From Devosia pacifica (lineage in GTDB: Bacteria > Pseudomonadota > Alphaproteobacteria > Rhizobiales > Devosiaceae), in contig NZ_BMZE01000003.1 in the NCBI RefSeq assembly GCF_014652635.1, positions 501,268-565,267 on the forward strand: 64,000 nt of DNA. Reading direction: 5' to 3'. Position 1 is the first letter of the stretch, and the number at the start of each line of letters is the position of its first letter. The position numbers were made by a program, and so were the translations under genes. Positions 16,170 through 24,643 of this stretch are shown here, one piece after another. The notes beneath the pieces are model-generated. The model saw only the letters and a program-made list of their open reading frames with translations. It made no database searches and was not told the origin of the DNA.

Positions 16170-17641
16170 TGCGGCTGATCGCCTGGGCGCTTTCAATCGG
16201 TGCGCTGCTTTGCGCCTATGCGATCCAGATCGGCTTGGGTCTAAACCCTGACGTATCCTGGTTGCTGACTGTCGGCGAGCGTATGCTGGAGGGACAACAG
16301 CTTTACATCGACATCCGCGAACTCAACCCGCCAATGTCCGCGCTATTGTATCTGCCTGCGGTCTGGCTGGGACAGATTTTCTCGATTGCGCCGGAGCATC
16401 TGGTGGTGCTCGGCGTTCTCGCGCTGGCCGTTGCCGCGAGCCTTTTCTGCCTTAGAGCGCTGAAGACGGTCGGCCTCGATCAGAAGATTGCCGGTTGGTG
16501 GCCTATCGGCCTGATCGCGCTCGTTCTGCTGCCCGGCCCGCACTTTGCCGAGCGAGAGCATATCGCGCTTCTCTTCTTGTTGCCGCTCCTCGGCAATCAG
16601 GTGATGCGCGCCGCGGCACGATCTCCCGGGGTTTTTCAAATAGTCCTCGGCGGTCTCGGTGGCGGCATGGCTATGGCCATCAAGCCGCATTTCGCGCTGG
16701 CAATTCTGCTGCCCGCTTTGGTGAGCGCGTATCAAGCGCGCTCTCTGCGTCCAATCTTCAATGCCGAGCATGTCCTCGCCGGCACGATTGTGATCGCTTA
16801 CTGGCTCGGTGTCTGGGCATGGTTCCCGGCGTTCTTCACGGACATGCTCCCACTTGCAGCAGAGGCCTATGTAAGCGACCGCGGCACGCTATTGCAGCTT
16901 GTCGTACAGCCGCCGTCCCTGCTGGTGCTTTTTATATCACTCGCAACGTTCGCGCTTTACAGGCGCGAGATGCTGACATCCCCCTATGCTCAGTGGCTTG
17001 CCGCTGCGGCCGGATTTTACCTCGCTTACCTCATTCAGGGTAAGGGCTTTACCTACCATCTGTTGCCCGCCCTGATACTGGCAACGCTGGTGCTGACCCT
17101 GCGGTTTTATTCCGGGATCAAACCCGGCATCACTCACCGCGCTATCGGGCTGGCAACCGCCACGGCGCTGTGCGTTGCGCCTGCCATCGGCAGTATGGGC
17201 GACTATCGCGCCAGCGCAACGCTGCACGAATTGCTCGAGCCGATGCCGAGCGGAATGACGATCGCCAACCTCACAACGCATCTCGATGTAGCGAGCCCCC
17301 TGCATCGGCGGCTCGATGCCAAGCTGAGCAACTCCGGTCCTTGCCTTTGGGTGGCGCTGGGTGCCGTCCGCCGCAAGCTGAGTCCACAGGCGTCGCCAGC
17401 GATTGTAGCGGAGGCGGAGGCGCTGGAGGCGATCGAGCGCGAGCAGCTCAGGATCGATCTGCAGCGCAACCAGCCCGACCTCATTCTCGCGGGCATCGAC
17501 GGCATCAACTGGCTCGATTGGGCGCGCGAAGACCCGGCGATCGACGCATTACTCGAAGGCTACGAGCTCAAGAGCACAGTTGAGGGAGCGCGGCCGCTTG
17601 CGATCTGGCAGCGCAAGTCGCTGCTGGCGAACGCGGTCTAG
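16169..17641 (+). CDS. Polytopic membrane protein, probable GT-C-type glycosyltransferase
   Basis: The ATG at 16169 overlaps the methyltransferase stop; the longer frame from 16094 lies inside that gene. The 490-residue protein has about ten predicted membrane helices and a large soluble C-terminal part (residues 370-490). The first external loop carries LNPDVSWLLTVGERMLEGQ and LYIDIRELNPP, an acidic loop between helices 1 and 2 as in ArnT/PMT-like GT-C enzymes that use polyprenyl-phosphate sugars. A GtrB-like donor synthase in the same operon supports this. The family is too diverse to name the acceptor. Confidence 0.65.
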   Translation: MRLIAWALSIGALLCAYAIQIGLGLNPDVSWLLTVGERMLEGQQLYIDIRELNPPMSALLYLPAVWLGQIFSIAPEHLVVLGVLALAVAASLFCLRALKTVGLDQKIAGWWPIGLIALVLLPGPHFAEREHIALLFLLPLLGNQVMRAAARSPGVFQIVLGGLGGGMAMAIKPHFALAILLPALVSAYQARSLRPIFNAEHVLAGTIVIAYWLGVWAWFPAFFTDMLPLAAEAYVSDRGTLLQLVVQPPSLLVLFISLATFALYRREMLTSPYAQWLAAAAGFYLAYLIQGKGFTYHLLPALILATLVLTLRFYSGIKPGITHRAIGLATATALCVAPAIGSMGDYRASATLHELLEPMPSGMTIANLTTHLDVASPLHRRLDAKLSNSGPCLWVALGAVRRKLSPQASPAIVAEAEALEAIEREQLRIDLQRNQPDLILAGIDGINWLDWAREDPAIDALLEGYELKSTVEGARPLAIWQRKSLLANAV

Positions 17642-17654
17642 ATCGAGACAGTAA

Positions 17655-18371
17655 TCAGGGCAGGTTTCGCAGGAAGTGTGCCAGATCCTCGGTGATGTGG
17701 TGGACGTGCTCCTGCCGGGTGCGATCGAGCTCCCATGCGTCGACCTGCTCGTGAACGAAGTCTGAGCCAGCGGTAACTTGTACCGTCACCATGCCGATCT
17801 CGTGCGGCACCTTCAGGTTCTTTTCGAGGTCATCGAACATCACCGCAGCCGTCGGATCGATGCCGTGGCGCGCAAGGAAACCATCATAGGCCTGGCGGTG
17901 GGGCTTTGGCACATAGGTCATCGCCCGGATGTCGAAGACATGCTCGAACAGGTGATCGGCACCCAGCCGGCGGAGGACCTGCCGTGCGTGTCCGGTATCG
18001 CCATTGGTGAAGATGAACTTGCGACCTGGAAGCGCCGCGATGGCTTCGACCAACTCGGGATGCGCATCAACCGGGGAGTAGTCGATGGCATGGACCGTAT
18101 CGAGAAAATGGTCCGGGTCGACCTTATGCTGGGTCATCAGCCCGTTAAGGGTCGTGCCGTGGTCACGATAAAGCTGCTTTTGCAGATCGCGCGCCGCTTC
18201 GAAATCGAGCTTGGTCAGCTCCATGACGTAGTTCGTCATGTTGGTATCGATCTGCGCGAACAGATTGCAGGTACGCGGATACAGGGTGTTGTCGAGGTCG
18301 AACACCCAGTCGGTGACGTGGCTGAGGCTGCGCAGCTCGGCAGCCCCGAGGGATGGGGCAAGTGCGGTCAT
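17655..18371 (-). CDS. Pyrimidine 5'-nucleotidase-like HAD hydrolase
   Basis: The 238-residue protein carries HAD motif I VFDLDNTLYP (residues 23-32), motif II FTNGD, the conserved lysine in VPKPHRQAYD and motif IV AVMFDDLEKNL. The DNTLYP and YPRTCNLFAQID features are those of the yeast SSM1/SDT1-like branch found widely in alphaproteobacteria, which dephosphorylates pyrimidine nucleotides. It converges with the GT-C gene (13 bases between stops) and lies downstream of the DUF2200 gene. It is probably cytosolic housekeeping nucleotide clean-up. Confidence 0.87.
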   Translation of the reverse strand: MTALAPSLGAAELRSLSHVTDWVFDLDNTLYPRTCNLFAQIDTNMTNYVMELTKLDFEAARDLQKQLYRDHGTTLNGLMTQHKVDPDHFLDTVHAIDYSPVDAHPELVEAIAALPGRKFIFTNGDTGHARQVLRRLGADHLFEHVFDIRAMTYVPKPHRQAYDGFLARHGIDPTAAVMFDDLEKNLKVPHEIGMVTVQVTAGSDFVHEQVDAWELDRTRQEHVHHITEDLAHFLRNLP

Positions 18372-18406
18372 TCTGTCATTGTGGCAGAAGAAGATGTAAG
18401 TTTCAC

Positions 18407-18781
18407 CTAACTTCCCGGAGAGGCTTCGGCAGCAGGTTCACAGCGCAGAATCTTGTCCATCGCCTTGCCTTTGGCCAGTTCGTCGATCAGCTTGTCGAGG
18501 TAACGGATCTCGCGCATTGTCGGGTCTTCGATGTCTTCCACCCTTACCCCGCACACCACGCCTTTGATCAGAAACCGCGAAGGGTTCATCCGGGGCGCTG
18601 TCCCGAAGAACTCCTCAAAGCTCAGACTGAGGGCGGACTCGAGCGAGCGTTCATCGTGGCCGGTAAGCCAGCAGATGATGGTGTCGACTTCCGCCTTGGT
18701 TCGGCCCTTGCGTTCAGCCTTGGTGATGTAGAGTGGATATACGCTTTCAACGCTGACCGAAAAGATCCGATGTCCTGCCAT
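18407..18781 (-). CDS. DUF2200 family protein
   Basis: The 124-residue sequence fits the DUF2200 family: an N-terminal [23 protein letters not shown], then [17 protein letters not shown], and an [23 protein letters not shown] core followed by [18 protein letters not shown]. It is predicted soluble. Function is unknown in the family. It sits 36 bases after argB in the same direction and may be read from the argB transcript. Confidence 0.82.
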   Translation of the reverse strand: MAGHRIFSVSVESVYPLYITKAERKGRTKAEVDTIICWLTGHDERSLESALSLSFEEFFGTAPRMNPSRFLIKGVVCGVRVEDIEDPTMREIRYLDKLIDELAKGKAMDKILRCEPAAEASPGS

Positions 18782-18817
18782 CAGCCAGATCTCCCGATAC
18801 GATGCGCGGCATTATAG

Positions 18818-19729
18818 CTAGCGCACGATCAGCGTGCCAGCACCATGCTCGGTAAACAGCTCGATAAGGACGACGTGCGGCATCTTGCCGTTGAGAATGG
18901 CAACCCCTTCGACGCCGCGCTCCAACGCATCAAGGCAGGTCTCGACCTTCGGGATCATGCCGCCATGGATGGTGCCATCAGCGATGAGCTGGCGTGCCTG
19001 GCGCGCTGAAAGCTCGGGAATGAGTTCACCGGCGCTGTCGAGCACCCCGGGAACATCGGTCAGGAACAGCAGGCGCTTGGCGCCGAGCGAGCCAGCGATT
19101 GCCCCCGAGAAGGTGTCGGCGTTGATGTTGTATGTATGCCCGTCGCGGCCCGGGGCGACCGGGGCGATCACAGGGATCATTTCGGAGCGCGCCAGCAGAT
19201 CGAGCAGAGTACGGTCGACCTCGACAGGTTCGCCGACAAAGCCGAGATCGAGCACACGCTCGATATTGGAGGTCGGGTCCTTGAAGGTCTTTTCGGCCTT
19301 CTTGGCGAAGACCATGTTGCCGTCCTTGCCGCACAGGCCAATGGCCCACTCGCCTTCGGCGTTGATCAGCGCGACGATTTCCTTGTTGATCGAGCCGGCC
19401 AGAACCATCTCGACGATCTCGACGGTACGCTGATCGGTCACACGCAAACCGCCTTCGAACTTGGATTCGATGCCCATCGATTCCAGCATGCGCCCGATCT
19501 GCGGCCCGCCGCCGTGAACAACGATCGGATTGACCTTGGACTGCTTCAGCAGTGCAATGTCGCGCGCAAAAGCCTGGCCCAGTGCCGGGTTTCCCATGGC
19601 ATGCCCGCCATATTTGACGACAACCGTCTTGCCTTCATAGCGCTGCATATAGGGCAGAGCCTTGGCGAGAATTCCCGCGTCATGCGAGAAGCGGTCATTG
19701 AGTTCTTCGGCCGTGATCTGGTCGGACAT
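18818..19729 (-). CDS. argB: Acetylglutamate kinase
   Basis: The ATG at 19729 ([19 protein letters not shown]) gives 303 residues; the in-frame leader from 19810 is not conserved. ATP- and substrate-binding features include [24 protein letters not shown], the [24 protein letters not shown] helix and [10 protein letters not shown]. The enzyme phosphorylates N-acetylglutamate in the second step of arginine biosynthesis. The extended N-terminal helix of about 35 residues occurs in arginine-sensitive hexameric ArgB enzymes, so feedback inhibition is plausible. It diverges from the ECF sigma gene. Confidence 0.95.
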   Translation of the reverse strand: MSDQITAEELNDRFSHDAGILAKALPYMQRYEGKTVVVKYGGHAMGNPALGQAFARDIALLKQSKVNPIVVHGGGPQIGRMLESMGIESKFEGGLRVTDQRTVEIVEMVLAGSINKEIVALINAEGEWAIGLCGKDGNMVFAKKAEKTFKDPTSNIERVLDLGFVGEPVEVDRTLLDLLARSEMIPVIAPVAPGRDGHTYNINADTFSGAIAGSLGAKRLLFLTDVPGVLDSAGELIPELSARQARQLIADGTIHGGMIPKVETCLDALERGVEGVAILNGKMPHVVLIELFTEHGAGTLIVR

Positions 19730-19888
19730 GACGGAGTTTTCCTCACTGAGCGGGCGCGGCGTTGGACGGTCTAGCGAATTTTGCCCTCGAGTGAAACGGC
19801 ATTGCCGCATTTTCGATCACTGCGGGCGTGAATTGCTTGAACTTCCTCAGTAAACAGGTAGCGTTGCGTGATCGGGAGGGCACGGCAC

Positions 19889-20434
19889 GTGGCAGAAACT
19901 TCGGCGGAGGTGACGAGGCTCATTCAGCGCGTGGCTTTGCGCGACCGCTCAGCCTTCCGCCAGCTATATCAGCGCACCAGTGCGAAACTCTTTGGCGTAA
20001 CCCTCCGTATTCTAAAGGACAGAGCGGAAGCGGAAGAAGCGCTTCAGGAAGTGTTCGTGAAGATCTGGCAGAGGGCGGACCGGTTCGTTCCCGGTGGCTC
20101 AAGCCCGATCAGCTGGCTGGTGGCGGTAGCGCGCAATCATTGCCTCGACATCCTGCGCGCCCGCAGACCGACTTCCGAGACGATCGAGACGGCGCTTGAA
20201 ATACCCGATTCATCGCCCGATCCCGAGGATCGGACAATGGGACGGGACGAGCGCGCGCGCATCGAAGCATGCCTTGGCGAGCTTGCCTCGGACCGCGCGG
20301 ATGCAGTGCGAGGCGCCTATCTCGACGGATACAGCTACGAGGAACTGGCGAACCGCCACAACGTGCCGATCAACACCATGAGAACCTGGCTGCGCCGCAG
20401 CCTGATGCGATTGAGAGACTGCCTGACCGGATGA
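19889..20434 (+). CDS. ECF RNA polymerase sigma factor, SigK-like
   Basis: I choose the GTG at 19889 because a GGGAGGG ribosome site ends nine bases upstream; this gives 181 residues. Region 2 is RDRSAFRQLYQRTSAKLFGVTLRILKDRAEAEEALQEVFVKIWQ, with the typical core-binding and -10-binding helices. Region 4 is RADAVRGAYLDGYSYEELANRHNVPINTMRTWLRRSLMRLRDCL, a helix-turn-helix for the -35 element. The stop overlaps the ATG of a RskA-type anti-sigma gene. A fasciclin and an msrB gene downstream are likely targets. The activating signal is probably at the membrane or periplasm because the anti-sigma spans the inner membrane. Confidence 0.92.
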   Translation: MAETSAEVTRLIQRVALRDRSAFRQLYQRTSAKLFGVTLRILKDRAEAEEALQEVFVKIWQRADRFVPGGSSPISWLVAVARNHCLDILRARRPTSETIETALEIPDSSPDPEDRTMGRDERARIEACLGELASDRADAVRGAYLDGYSYEELANRHNVPINTMRTWLRRSLMRLRDCLTG

Positions 20435-21153
20435 GCGACGAAACCGACATCACGACCCAGCCAGACGGCGAACGGGCTCTGGTCGCGGAATATGTGCTCG
20501 GCCTGCTGGATAGCGGCCAGCACGAGGCCGTGCGCGCTCAGATCGAGGCCGACCCCCGCCTGCAGCGCGAGGAACGTCTGTGGCAATGGCATTTCTCTGC
20601 GCTCGATGATCAATTCGGCGATGTCCCCGCACCCGAGCGGCTGCAACGGCTTACCGAGGAGCGCTTGTTCGGACGCGCGGAAGCACGTGGCGGACTGGCG
20701 GGACTGTGGCACAATCTTGCGCTCTGGCGTGGCCTTGCGGCGGGCGCCTTGGCAGTAGCAGTACTTGCCGTCGGCTTGGCAACGATGATGCCGCAGCCGT
20801 CGAGCACGCAACTCGCGACAGAACTTGTTGCGGCGCTGCAGGCCGAAGGTAGCGATGTGCAGTTCGTTGCCCTTTATGATTCCGAGAGCGGCAATGTCCG
20901 GCTCGTAGGCCTTTCAGGCGTTGCCGGGCCGCAGCAGGATTTCGAGCTGTGGGCGATACAGGGAGAGAACCCGCCAATTTCGATGGGGGTGATCGAGGCA
21001 ATGACCCGCAACGAAGTGCGGGTCGGTCCCGATGTCGCGCCCGAATGGGGTCCAGGATCGGTACTCGCCATCACGCTCGAGCCGGAAGGCGGTTCGCCGA
21101 CCGGCGATCCAACAGGCCCAGTTGTCGCGCAAGGCGCAGCTACGCCCATCTAG
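20431..21153 (+). CDS. Transmembrane anti-sigma factor, RskA family
   Basis: The ATG at 20431 overlaps the sigma stop (ATGA), and the product has 240 residues. Residues 1-95 form a cytosolic, acidic sigma-binding region (ALVAEYVLGLLDSGQHEAVRAQIEADP), lacking an obvious zinc HxxxCxxC motif. One membrane helix lies at about 101-119, followed by a periplasmic RskA C-terminal domain with DFELWAIQGENPPISMGVIEA and LAITLEPEGGSP. It should hold the ECF factor inactive until released by proteolysis or a periplasmic signal. A frame extending upstream to 20269 is an artefact inside the sigma gene. Confidence 0.9.
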   Translation: MSDETDITTQPDGERALVAEYVLGLLDSGQHEAVRAQIEADPRLQREERLWQWHFSALDDQFGDVPAPERLQRLTEERLFGRAEARGGLAGLWHNLALWRGLAAGALAVAVLAVGLATMMPQPSSTQLATELVAALQAEGSDVQFVALYDSESGNVRLVGLSGVAGPQQDFELWAIQGENPPISMGVIEAMTRNEVRVGPDVAPEWGPGSVLAITLEPEGGSPTGDPTGPVVAQGAATPI

Positions 21154-21278
21154 CGGTGCCGGATCACCGAAAAAAACCAAGAAAAAAGGCTCTAGGCCCG
21201 AAACTGGCATTCAAGAGTACTCGTACCTACAGGCGTCCGATCAAAAAAAATACGGACGATCCAAGGAAGGAACGAGCT

Positions 21279-21848
21279 ATGAAATTCGCACTACGCGCTA
21301 TCGCAGTCTCCACCATGCTGGGCGCCGCTTCGCTTTCGGGCGCAGCGTTTGCACAGGAAAACCCGATGGTAGGCGGCGCCGAAATGTCGCCGGAAATGAA
21401 TATCGTCGAGAATGCCGCCAACTCGGCTGACCACACCACTCTGGTTGCCGCTGTCCAGGCAGCTGGCCTTGTCGACACGCTGTCCGGCGAAGGCCCGTTC
21501 ACCGTGCTTGCACCGACCAACGAAGCCTTCGCAGCTCTGCCGGAAGGCACTGTCGACACACTGCTGATGGAAGAAAACCTTGAGCAGCTGCAGACGGTAC
21601 TTGGCTGTCATGTGATCCCGGCGCTCGCAATGTCCGGAGATATCGTGTCGATGGTCGAAGATGATGGCGGCGAGCATATGGTCGACACTGTCGGCGGTTG
21701 CACGTTGACCCTCGCAACGACCGATGATGGCGGCGTGACTGTGACCGACGAGAACGGCACCGTGGCGAACGTAACGATCGCCGATGTGCGCCAGTCCAAT
21801 GGCGTGATCCACGTCATCGACGCCGTGCTGACCCCGGCTGCCGAGTAA
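21279..21848 (+). CDS. Secreted fasciclin-domain protein
   Basis: AAGGAAGG precedes the ATG at 21279. The 189-residue product has a signal peptide (cleavage near GAAFA|QE, residue 25) and one fasciclin/FAS1 domain. H1 is DHTTLVAAVQAAGLVDTLSGEGPFTVLAPTNEAFAALP and the C-terminal H2-like motif is NGVIHVIDAVLTP. FAS1 domains act in adhesion or periplasmic ligand binding. A pair of cysteines (LGCHV, GGCTL) could form a disulfide. It directly follows the SigK/RskA-like pair, a pairing also known from mycobacteria, where SigK controls fasciclin proteins. Confidence 0.92.
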   Translation: MKFALRAIAVSTMLGAASLSGAAFAQENPMVGGAEMSPEMNIVENAANSADHTTLVAAVQAAGLVDTLSGEGPFTVLAPTNEAFAALPEGTVDTLLMEENLEQLQTVLGCHVIPALAMSGDIVSMVEDDGGEHMVDTVGGCTLTLATTDDGGVTVTDENGTVANVTIADVRQSNGVIHVIDAVLTPAAE

Positions 21849-21920
21849 GCAGTTTTTTGCTCGAAGGGTTTTTTGCCTTTCGGGCAAGCCTTGGTGGCGC
21901 TCCCCCGTGTCACCAAGCCG

Positions 21921-21963
21921 TGACGTGCAATGACCATGCCCAGGGTCTAAATATTGCACGTCA
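21921..21963. repeat. Long inverted repeat between fasciclin and msrB genes
   Basis: TGACGTGCAAT (21921-21931) and ATTGCACGTCA (21953-21963) are perfectly complementary 11-base arms. The 21-base spacer contains a further small GACC/GGTC inverted pair. It is followed three bases later by another perfect hairpin. It could be an operator, a processing site or a dispersed palindromic element. Confidence 0.75.
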
Positions 21964-21965
21964 GG

Positions 21966-21999
21966 CCGCACCCGGCGTCGCCTCCGTCGCCGGGTGCGG
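21966..21999 (+). terminator. Perfect 12-bp GC-rich hairpin before msrB
   Basis: CCGCACCCGGCG (21966-21977) pairs perfectly with CGCCGGGTGCGG (21988-21999) around a ten-base loop, followed by TTCTC. The stem is very stable, but the T-run is weak, so it may be a partial terminator between fasciclin and msrB. Confidence 0.55.
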
Positions 22000-22032
22000 T
22001 TCTCATTCAGCGGTTCCAGATAGGAGACCGAC

Positions 22033-22533
22033 ATGACTATCAGCAGACGTTCGCTTTTGCTTGCCGGCAGCGCACTCGTGACCACTGGTCTGGTTTTTGG
22101 GCTGCGGCCGGATTCGACTAGCATCGCAGCAGAAGGTGACTTTGAAGTGAGTCTTTCCGCCGATGAATGGCGCGAGCGGCTGACCGAACAAGAGTTCTAC
22201 ATCCTGCGCGAACATGGCACTGAGCGCCCCTATACCTCGCCACTTAACGAGGAATACCGCGCCGGCACATTCACCTGCGCTGGCTGCCAGCAGGCTCTGT
22301 TCGCTTCTGAAACCAAATATGACAGCCGTACCGGCTGGCCCAGTTTTTACGACTACCTGCCGGGTGCGATCGGCACTTCGGTAGACAATACGCTTGGCAT
22401 GACCCGCACCGAGGTTCATTGCAGCCGATGTGGCGGGCATCAGGGACACGTCTTCGAAGACGGTCCGGAGCCGACAGGCTTGCGCTACTGCATCAACGGC
22501 ATTGCTCTAGACTTCGAGCCGCAAGCCGCCTGA
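22033..22533 (+). CDS. msrB: Exported peptide-methionine (R)-S-oxide reductase
   Basis: The 166-residue protein starts with MTISRRSLLLAGSALVTTGL, a twin-arginine-like signal, so it probably works in the periplasm. The MsrB domain covers about 40-160. Zinc ligands C82/C85 (TCAGC) and C130/C133 (HCSRCGGH) are present, and the catalytic cysteine is C153 in LRYCING. GWPSFY near residue 101 is the substrate pocket. It repairs methionine-R-sulfoxide in proteins. It follows the fasciclin gene after two strong hairpins and may belong to the same ECF regulon as an oxidative-damage repair function. The electron donor is not visible nearby. Confidence 0.93.
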   Translation: MTISRRSLLLAGSALVTTGLVFGLRPDSTSIAAEGDFEVSLSADEWRERLTEQEFYILREHGTERPYTSPLNEEYRAGTFTCAGCQQALFASETKYDSRTGWPSFYDYLPGAIGTSVDNTLGMTRTEVHCSRCGGHQGHVFEDGPEPTGLRYCINGIALDFEPQAA

Positions 22534-22620
22534 TTACCACGCTGCGTTCGCTCGACATGCGGTGGCACCGGATTGCCCGGGGCCGCCGCTTTTTGTATGC
22601 GAATGCCAAAAGGCTTCAGC

Positions 22621-23352
22621 ATGAAACTCACGATCATTGAAACGGGCGCGGTGCCCGGCCCGCTACAAAGCCAGTATGGCTCCTACCCCGAGATGTTCCG
22701 GCGTATGTTCGCCAATGCTGCGCCTGGCGAGTTCTCATTCGATACGGTGACTGTTGAGGACGGGATTGCGCTGCCTGATCCGGAAACACTTGAAGGTGTC
22801 GCAATCACCGGGTCTCCCGCCGGTGTCCATGATGATCTTAGATGGATCGAGCCGCTTCGTGCCTTCATTCAAAAGGCTCATGCGGCGGGCGTACCGATGG
22901 TCGGTATCTGCTTTGGTCACCAGATCATGGCGGATGCGCTGGGCGGTCAGGTAGCACGCGCGCCGGGCGGCTGGGGGATAGGCCGACACGACTATACGAG
23001 AACCAGCACGAGCAGTGTCCTCGATCCACTACCCAAACTGGTGCAGGTCGCCTGCTCGCACCAAGATCAGGTGGTTGAGGCGCCACCAGAAGCACAGACG
23101 ATCCTTGCTTCCCCGTTCACCCCACATGCCGGCCTCGTCTACAACAATGGCCGGGCGATGAGCCTTCAGCCGCATCCTGAATTCAGCGACGATTATGCTC
23201 TGGCGCTTGTCGATCTGCGGAAGGAGCAGGTGCCTGCGGCAACGCTCGATGCTGCGAAAGCGTCCTTCGCGCAAGCCTCCCACAGCGATGCAGTGGCCGA
23301 GGTGCTGGCGCGGTTTCTGCTATCGGCACACGAGGGTCGGAAACCAAAATAA
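22621..23352 (+). CDS. Class I glutamine amidotransferase-like protein
   Basis: The start at 22621 (MKLTIIETGAVP) gives 243 residues. The GATase1 nucleophile elbow GICFGHQIMADALGG supplies the cysteine near residue 100, and LQPHPEFSDDYA supplies the histidine/glutamate pair, so the triad appears intact. Single-domain proteins of this kind include GMP-synthase-like amidotransferases and gamma-glutamyl hydrolases such as PuuD relatives. No partner synthase is adjacent. It probably hydrolyses a gamma-glutamyl amide. It converges with the fuconate dehydratase gene. Confidence 0.85.
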   Translation: MKLTIIETGAVPGPLQSQYGSYPEMFRRMFANAAPGEFSFDTVTVEDGIALPDPETLEGVAITGSPAGVHDDLRWIEPLRAFIQKAHAAGVPMVGICFGHQIMADALGGQVARAPGGWGIGRHDYTRTSTSSVLDPLPKLVQVACSHQDQVVEAPPEAQTILASPFTPHAGLVYNNGRAMSLQPHPEFSDDYALALVDLRKEQVPAATLDAAKASFAQASHSDAVAEVLARFLLSAHEGRKPK

Positions 23353-23364
23353 GATTGCTTTGCA

Positions 23365-24642
23365 TCATCCGGCCTGAAACCTGTGCGCTGCGATCGAATC
23401 CGGTTTCATCTCGATGGAAAAACCCGGTCGCGATGGTGGCATGTATGCGGCGTTGCGGATGACGCACGGGTCGACGAAGTGCTCATGCAAGTGATCGACA
23501 AATTCGATCACCCGGTTTTCCTTGGTGCCGGACACCGCGAGATAGTCGATCATCGACAAATGCTGGACGTATTCGCATAGCCCAACGCCACCGGCATGCG
23601 GCCATACAGGCTTGCCGTATTTGGCGGCCATGACCAGGACTGCCAGAACCTCGTTCAGCCCACCGAGGCGACAGGCATCGATCTGCACGATGTCCAGGGC
23701 GTCCTCGACGATGAACTGCTTGAACAAAATACGGTTCTGGCACATCTCGCCGGTCGCCACGCGGATCGGGGCGATTGCCTCGCGGATCTTTCGATGCCCC
23801 GCAACGTCATCAGGGCTTGTCGGCTCTTCGATGAAGTAGGGCTGGTAAGGCGCGAGCGCACCCACCCAGTCTATCGCTTCATCGACCTCCCAGACCTGAT
23901 TGGCATCGATCATCAACAACCGGTCCGGGCCGATGATATCGCGGACGATCGAGAGGCGCCGGATGTCGTCGTCGCGATCCCGGCCGACTTTCAGCTTGAG
24001 GTGGGTGAAACCTGCCTCGACAGCCTCGCGCGCCAGTCTTGCGAGCTTTTCGTTCGAGTAACCGAGCCACCCGGCCGATGTGGTGTAACTCGGATATCCT
24101 TCAGCTTCGAGAATTCCGATACGCTCGGCCTTACCCTCTTCGGCACGCTCGAAAATTGCGAGCGCCTCCTCGGGGGTAACGGCGTCTGTGATGTAGCGAA
24201 AATCGATGCACCGCACGAGCTGTTCGGGGCTCATCTCGGAGACGAGCCGCCATACAGGCTTGCCGGCGTGCTTTGCCAGAAGATCCCAGGCGGCGTTGAC
24301 GACCGCACCCGTGGCAAGATGGATGGCGCCCTTGTCGGGGCCGATCCATCGCAACTGGCTATCGCCGGTGACGTGGCGCCAGAAGCGGCCGGGGTCGGCC
24401 GCGATCCAATCGAGATCGAGATCGATGACACGTGCGCGCAGCGCCTCGATGGCGGCACAGACAACTTCATTGCCACGGCCGATGGTGAAGCTGAGCCCGT
24501 GCCCCTCAAGATCGCTATCGGTCTCAAGCACGACGTAAGCCGCCGAATAGTCGGGATCAGGGTTCATCGCGTCCGAACCATCACGGGACGAGGACGTGTC
24601 GAACCGCAGGTCGTGGGTCGTCAGCCCGGTAATTCTTACCAT
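23365..24642 (-). CDS. L-fuconate dehydratase, enolase superfamily
   Basis: The 425-residue protein has the length of fuconate dehydratases. The catalytic KxK is in HLKLKVGRD (K216/K218). Metal ligands are D246 (IDANQVW), E272 (FIEEPTSPDD) and E299 (ATGEMCQNR), and the acid-base pair is D322 (QIDACRLGG) and H349 (PHAGGVGL). These spacings agree with the known Xanthomonas enzyme family. It dehydrates L-fuconate to 2-keto-3-deoxy-L-fuconate in the non-phosphorylating fucose route. It is the last gene of the operon that begins with the fucosidase, and abuts the permease stop. Other pathway enzymes are not in the window. Confidence 0.9.
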   Translation of the reverse strand: MVRITGLTTHDLRFDTSSSRDGSDAMNPDPDYSAAYVVLETDSDLEGHGLSFTIGRGNEVVCAAIEALRARVIDLDLDWIAADPGRFWRHVTGDSQLRWIGPDKGAIHLATGAVVNAAWDLLAKHAGKPVWRLVSEMSPEQLVRCIDFRYITDAVTPEEALAIFERAEEGKAERIGILEAEGYPSYTTSAGWLGYSNEKLARLAREAVEAGFTHLKLKVGRDRDDDIRRLSIVRDIIGPDRLLMIDANQVWEVDEAIDWVGALAPYQPYFIEEPTSPDDVAGHRKIREAIAPIRVATGEMCQNRILFKQFIVEDALDIVQIDACRLGGLNEVLAVLVMAAKYGKPVWPHAGGVGLCEYVQHLSMIDYLAVSGTKENRVIEFVDHLHEHFVDPCVIRNAAYMPPSRPGFSIEMKPDSIAAHRFQAG

Positions 24643-24643
24643 C

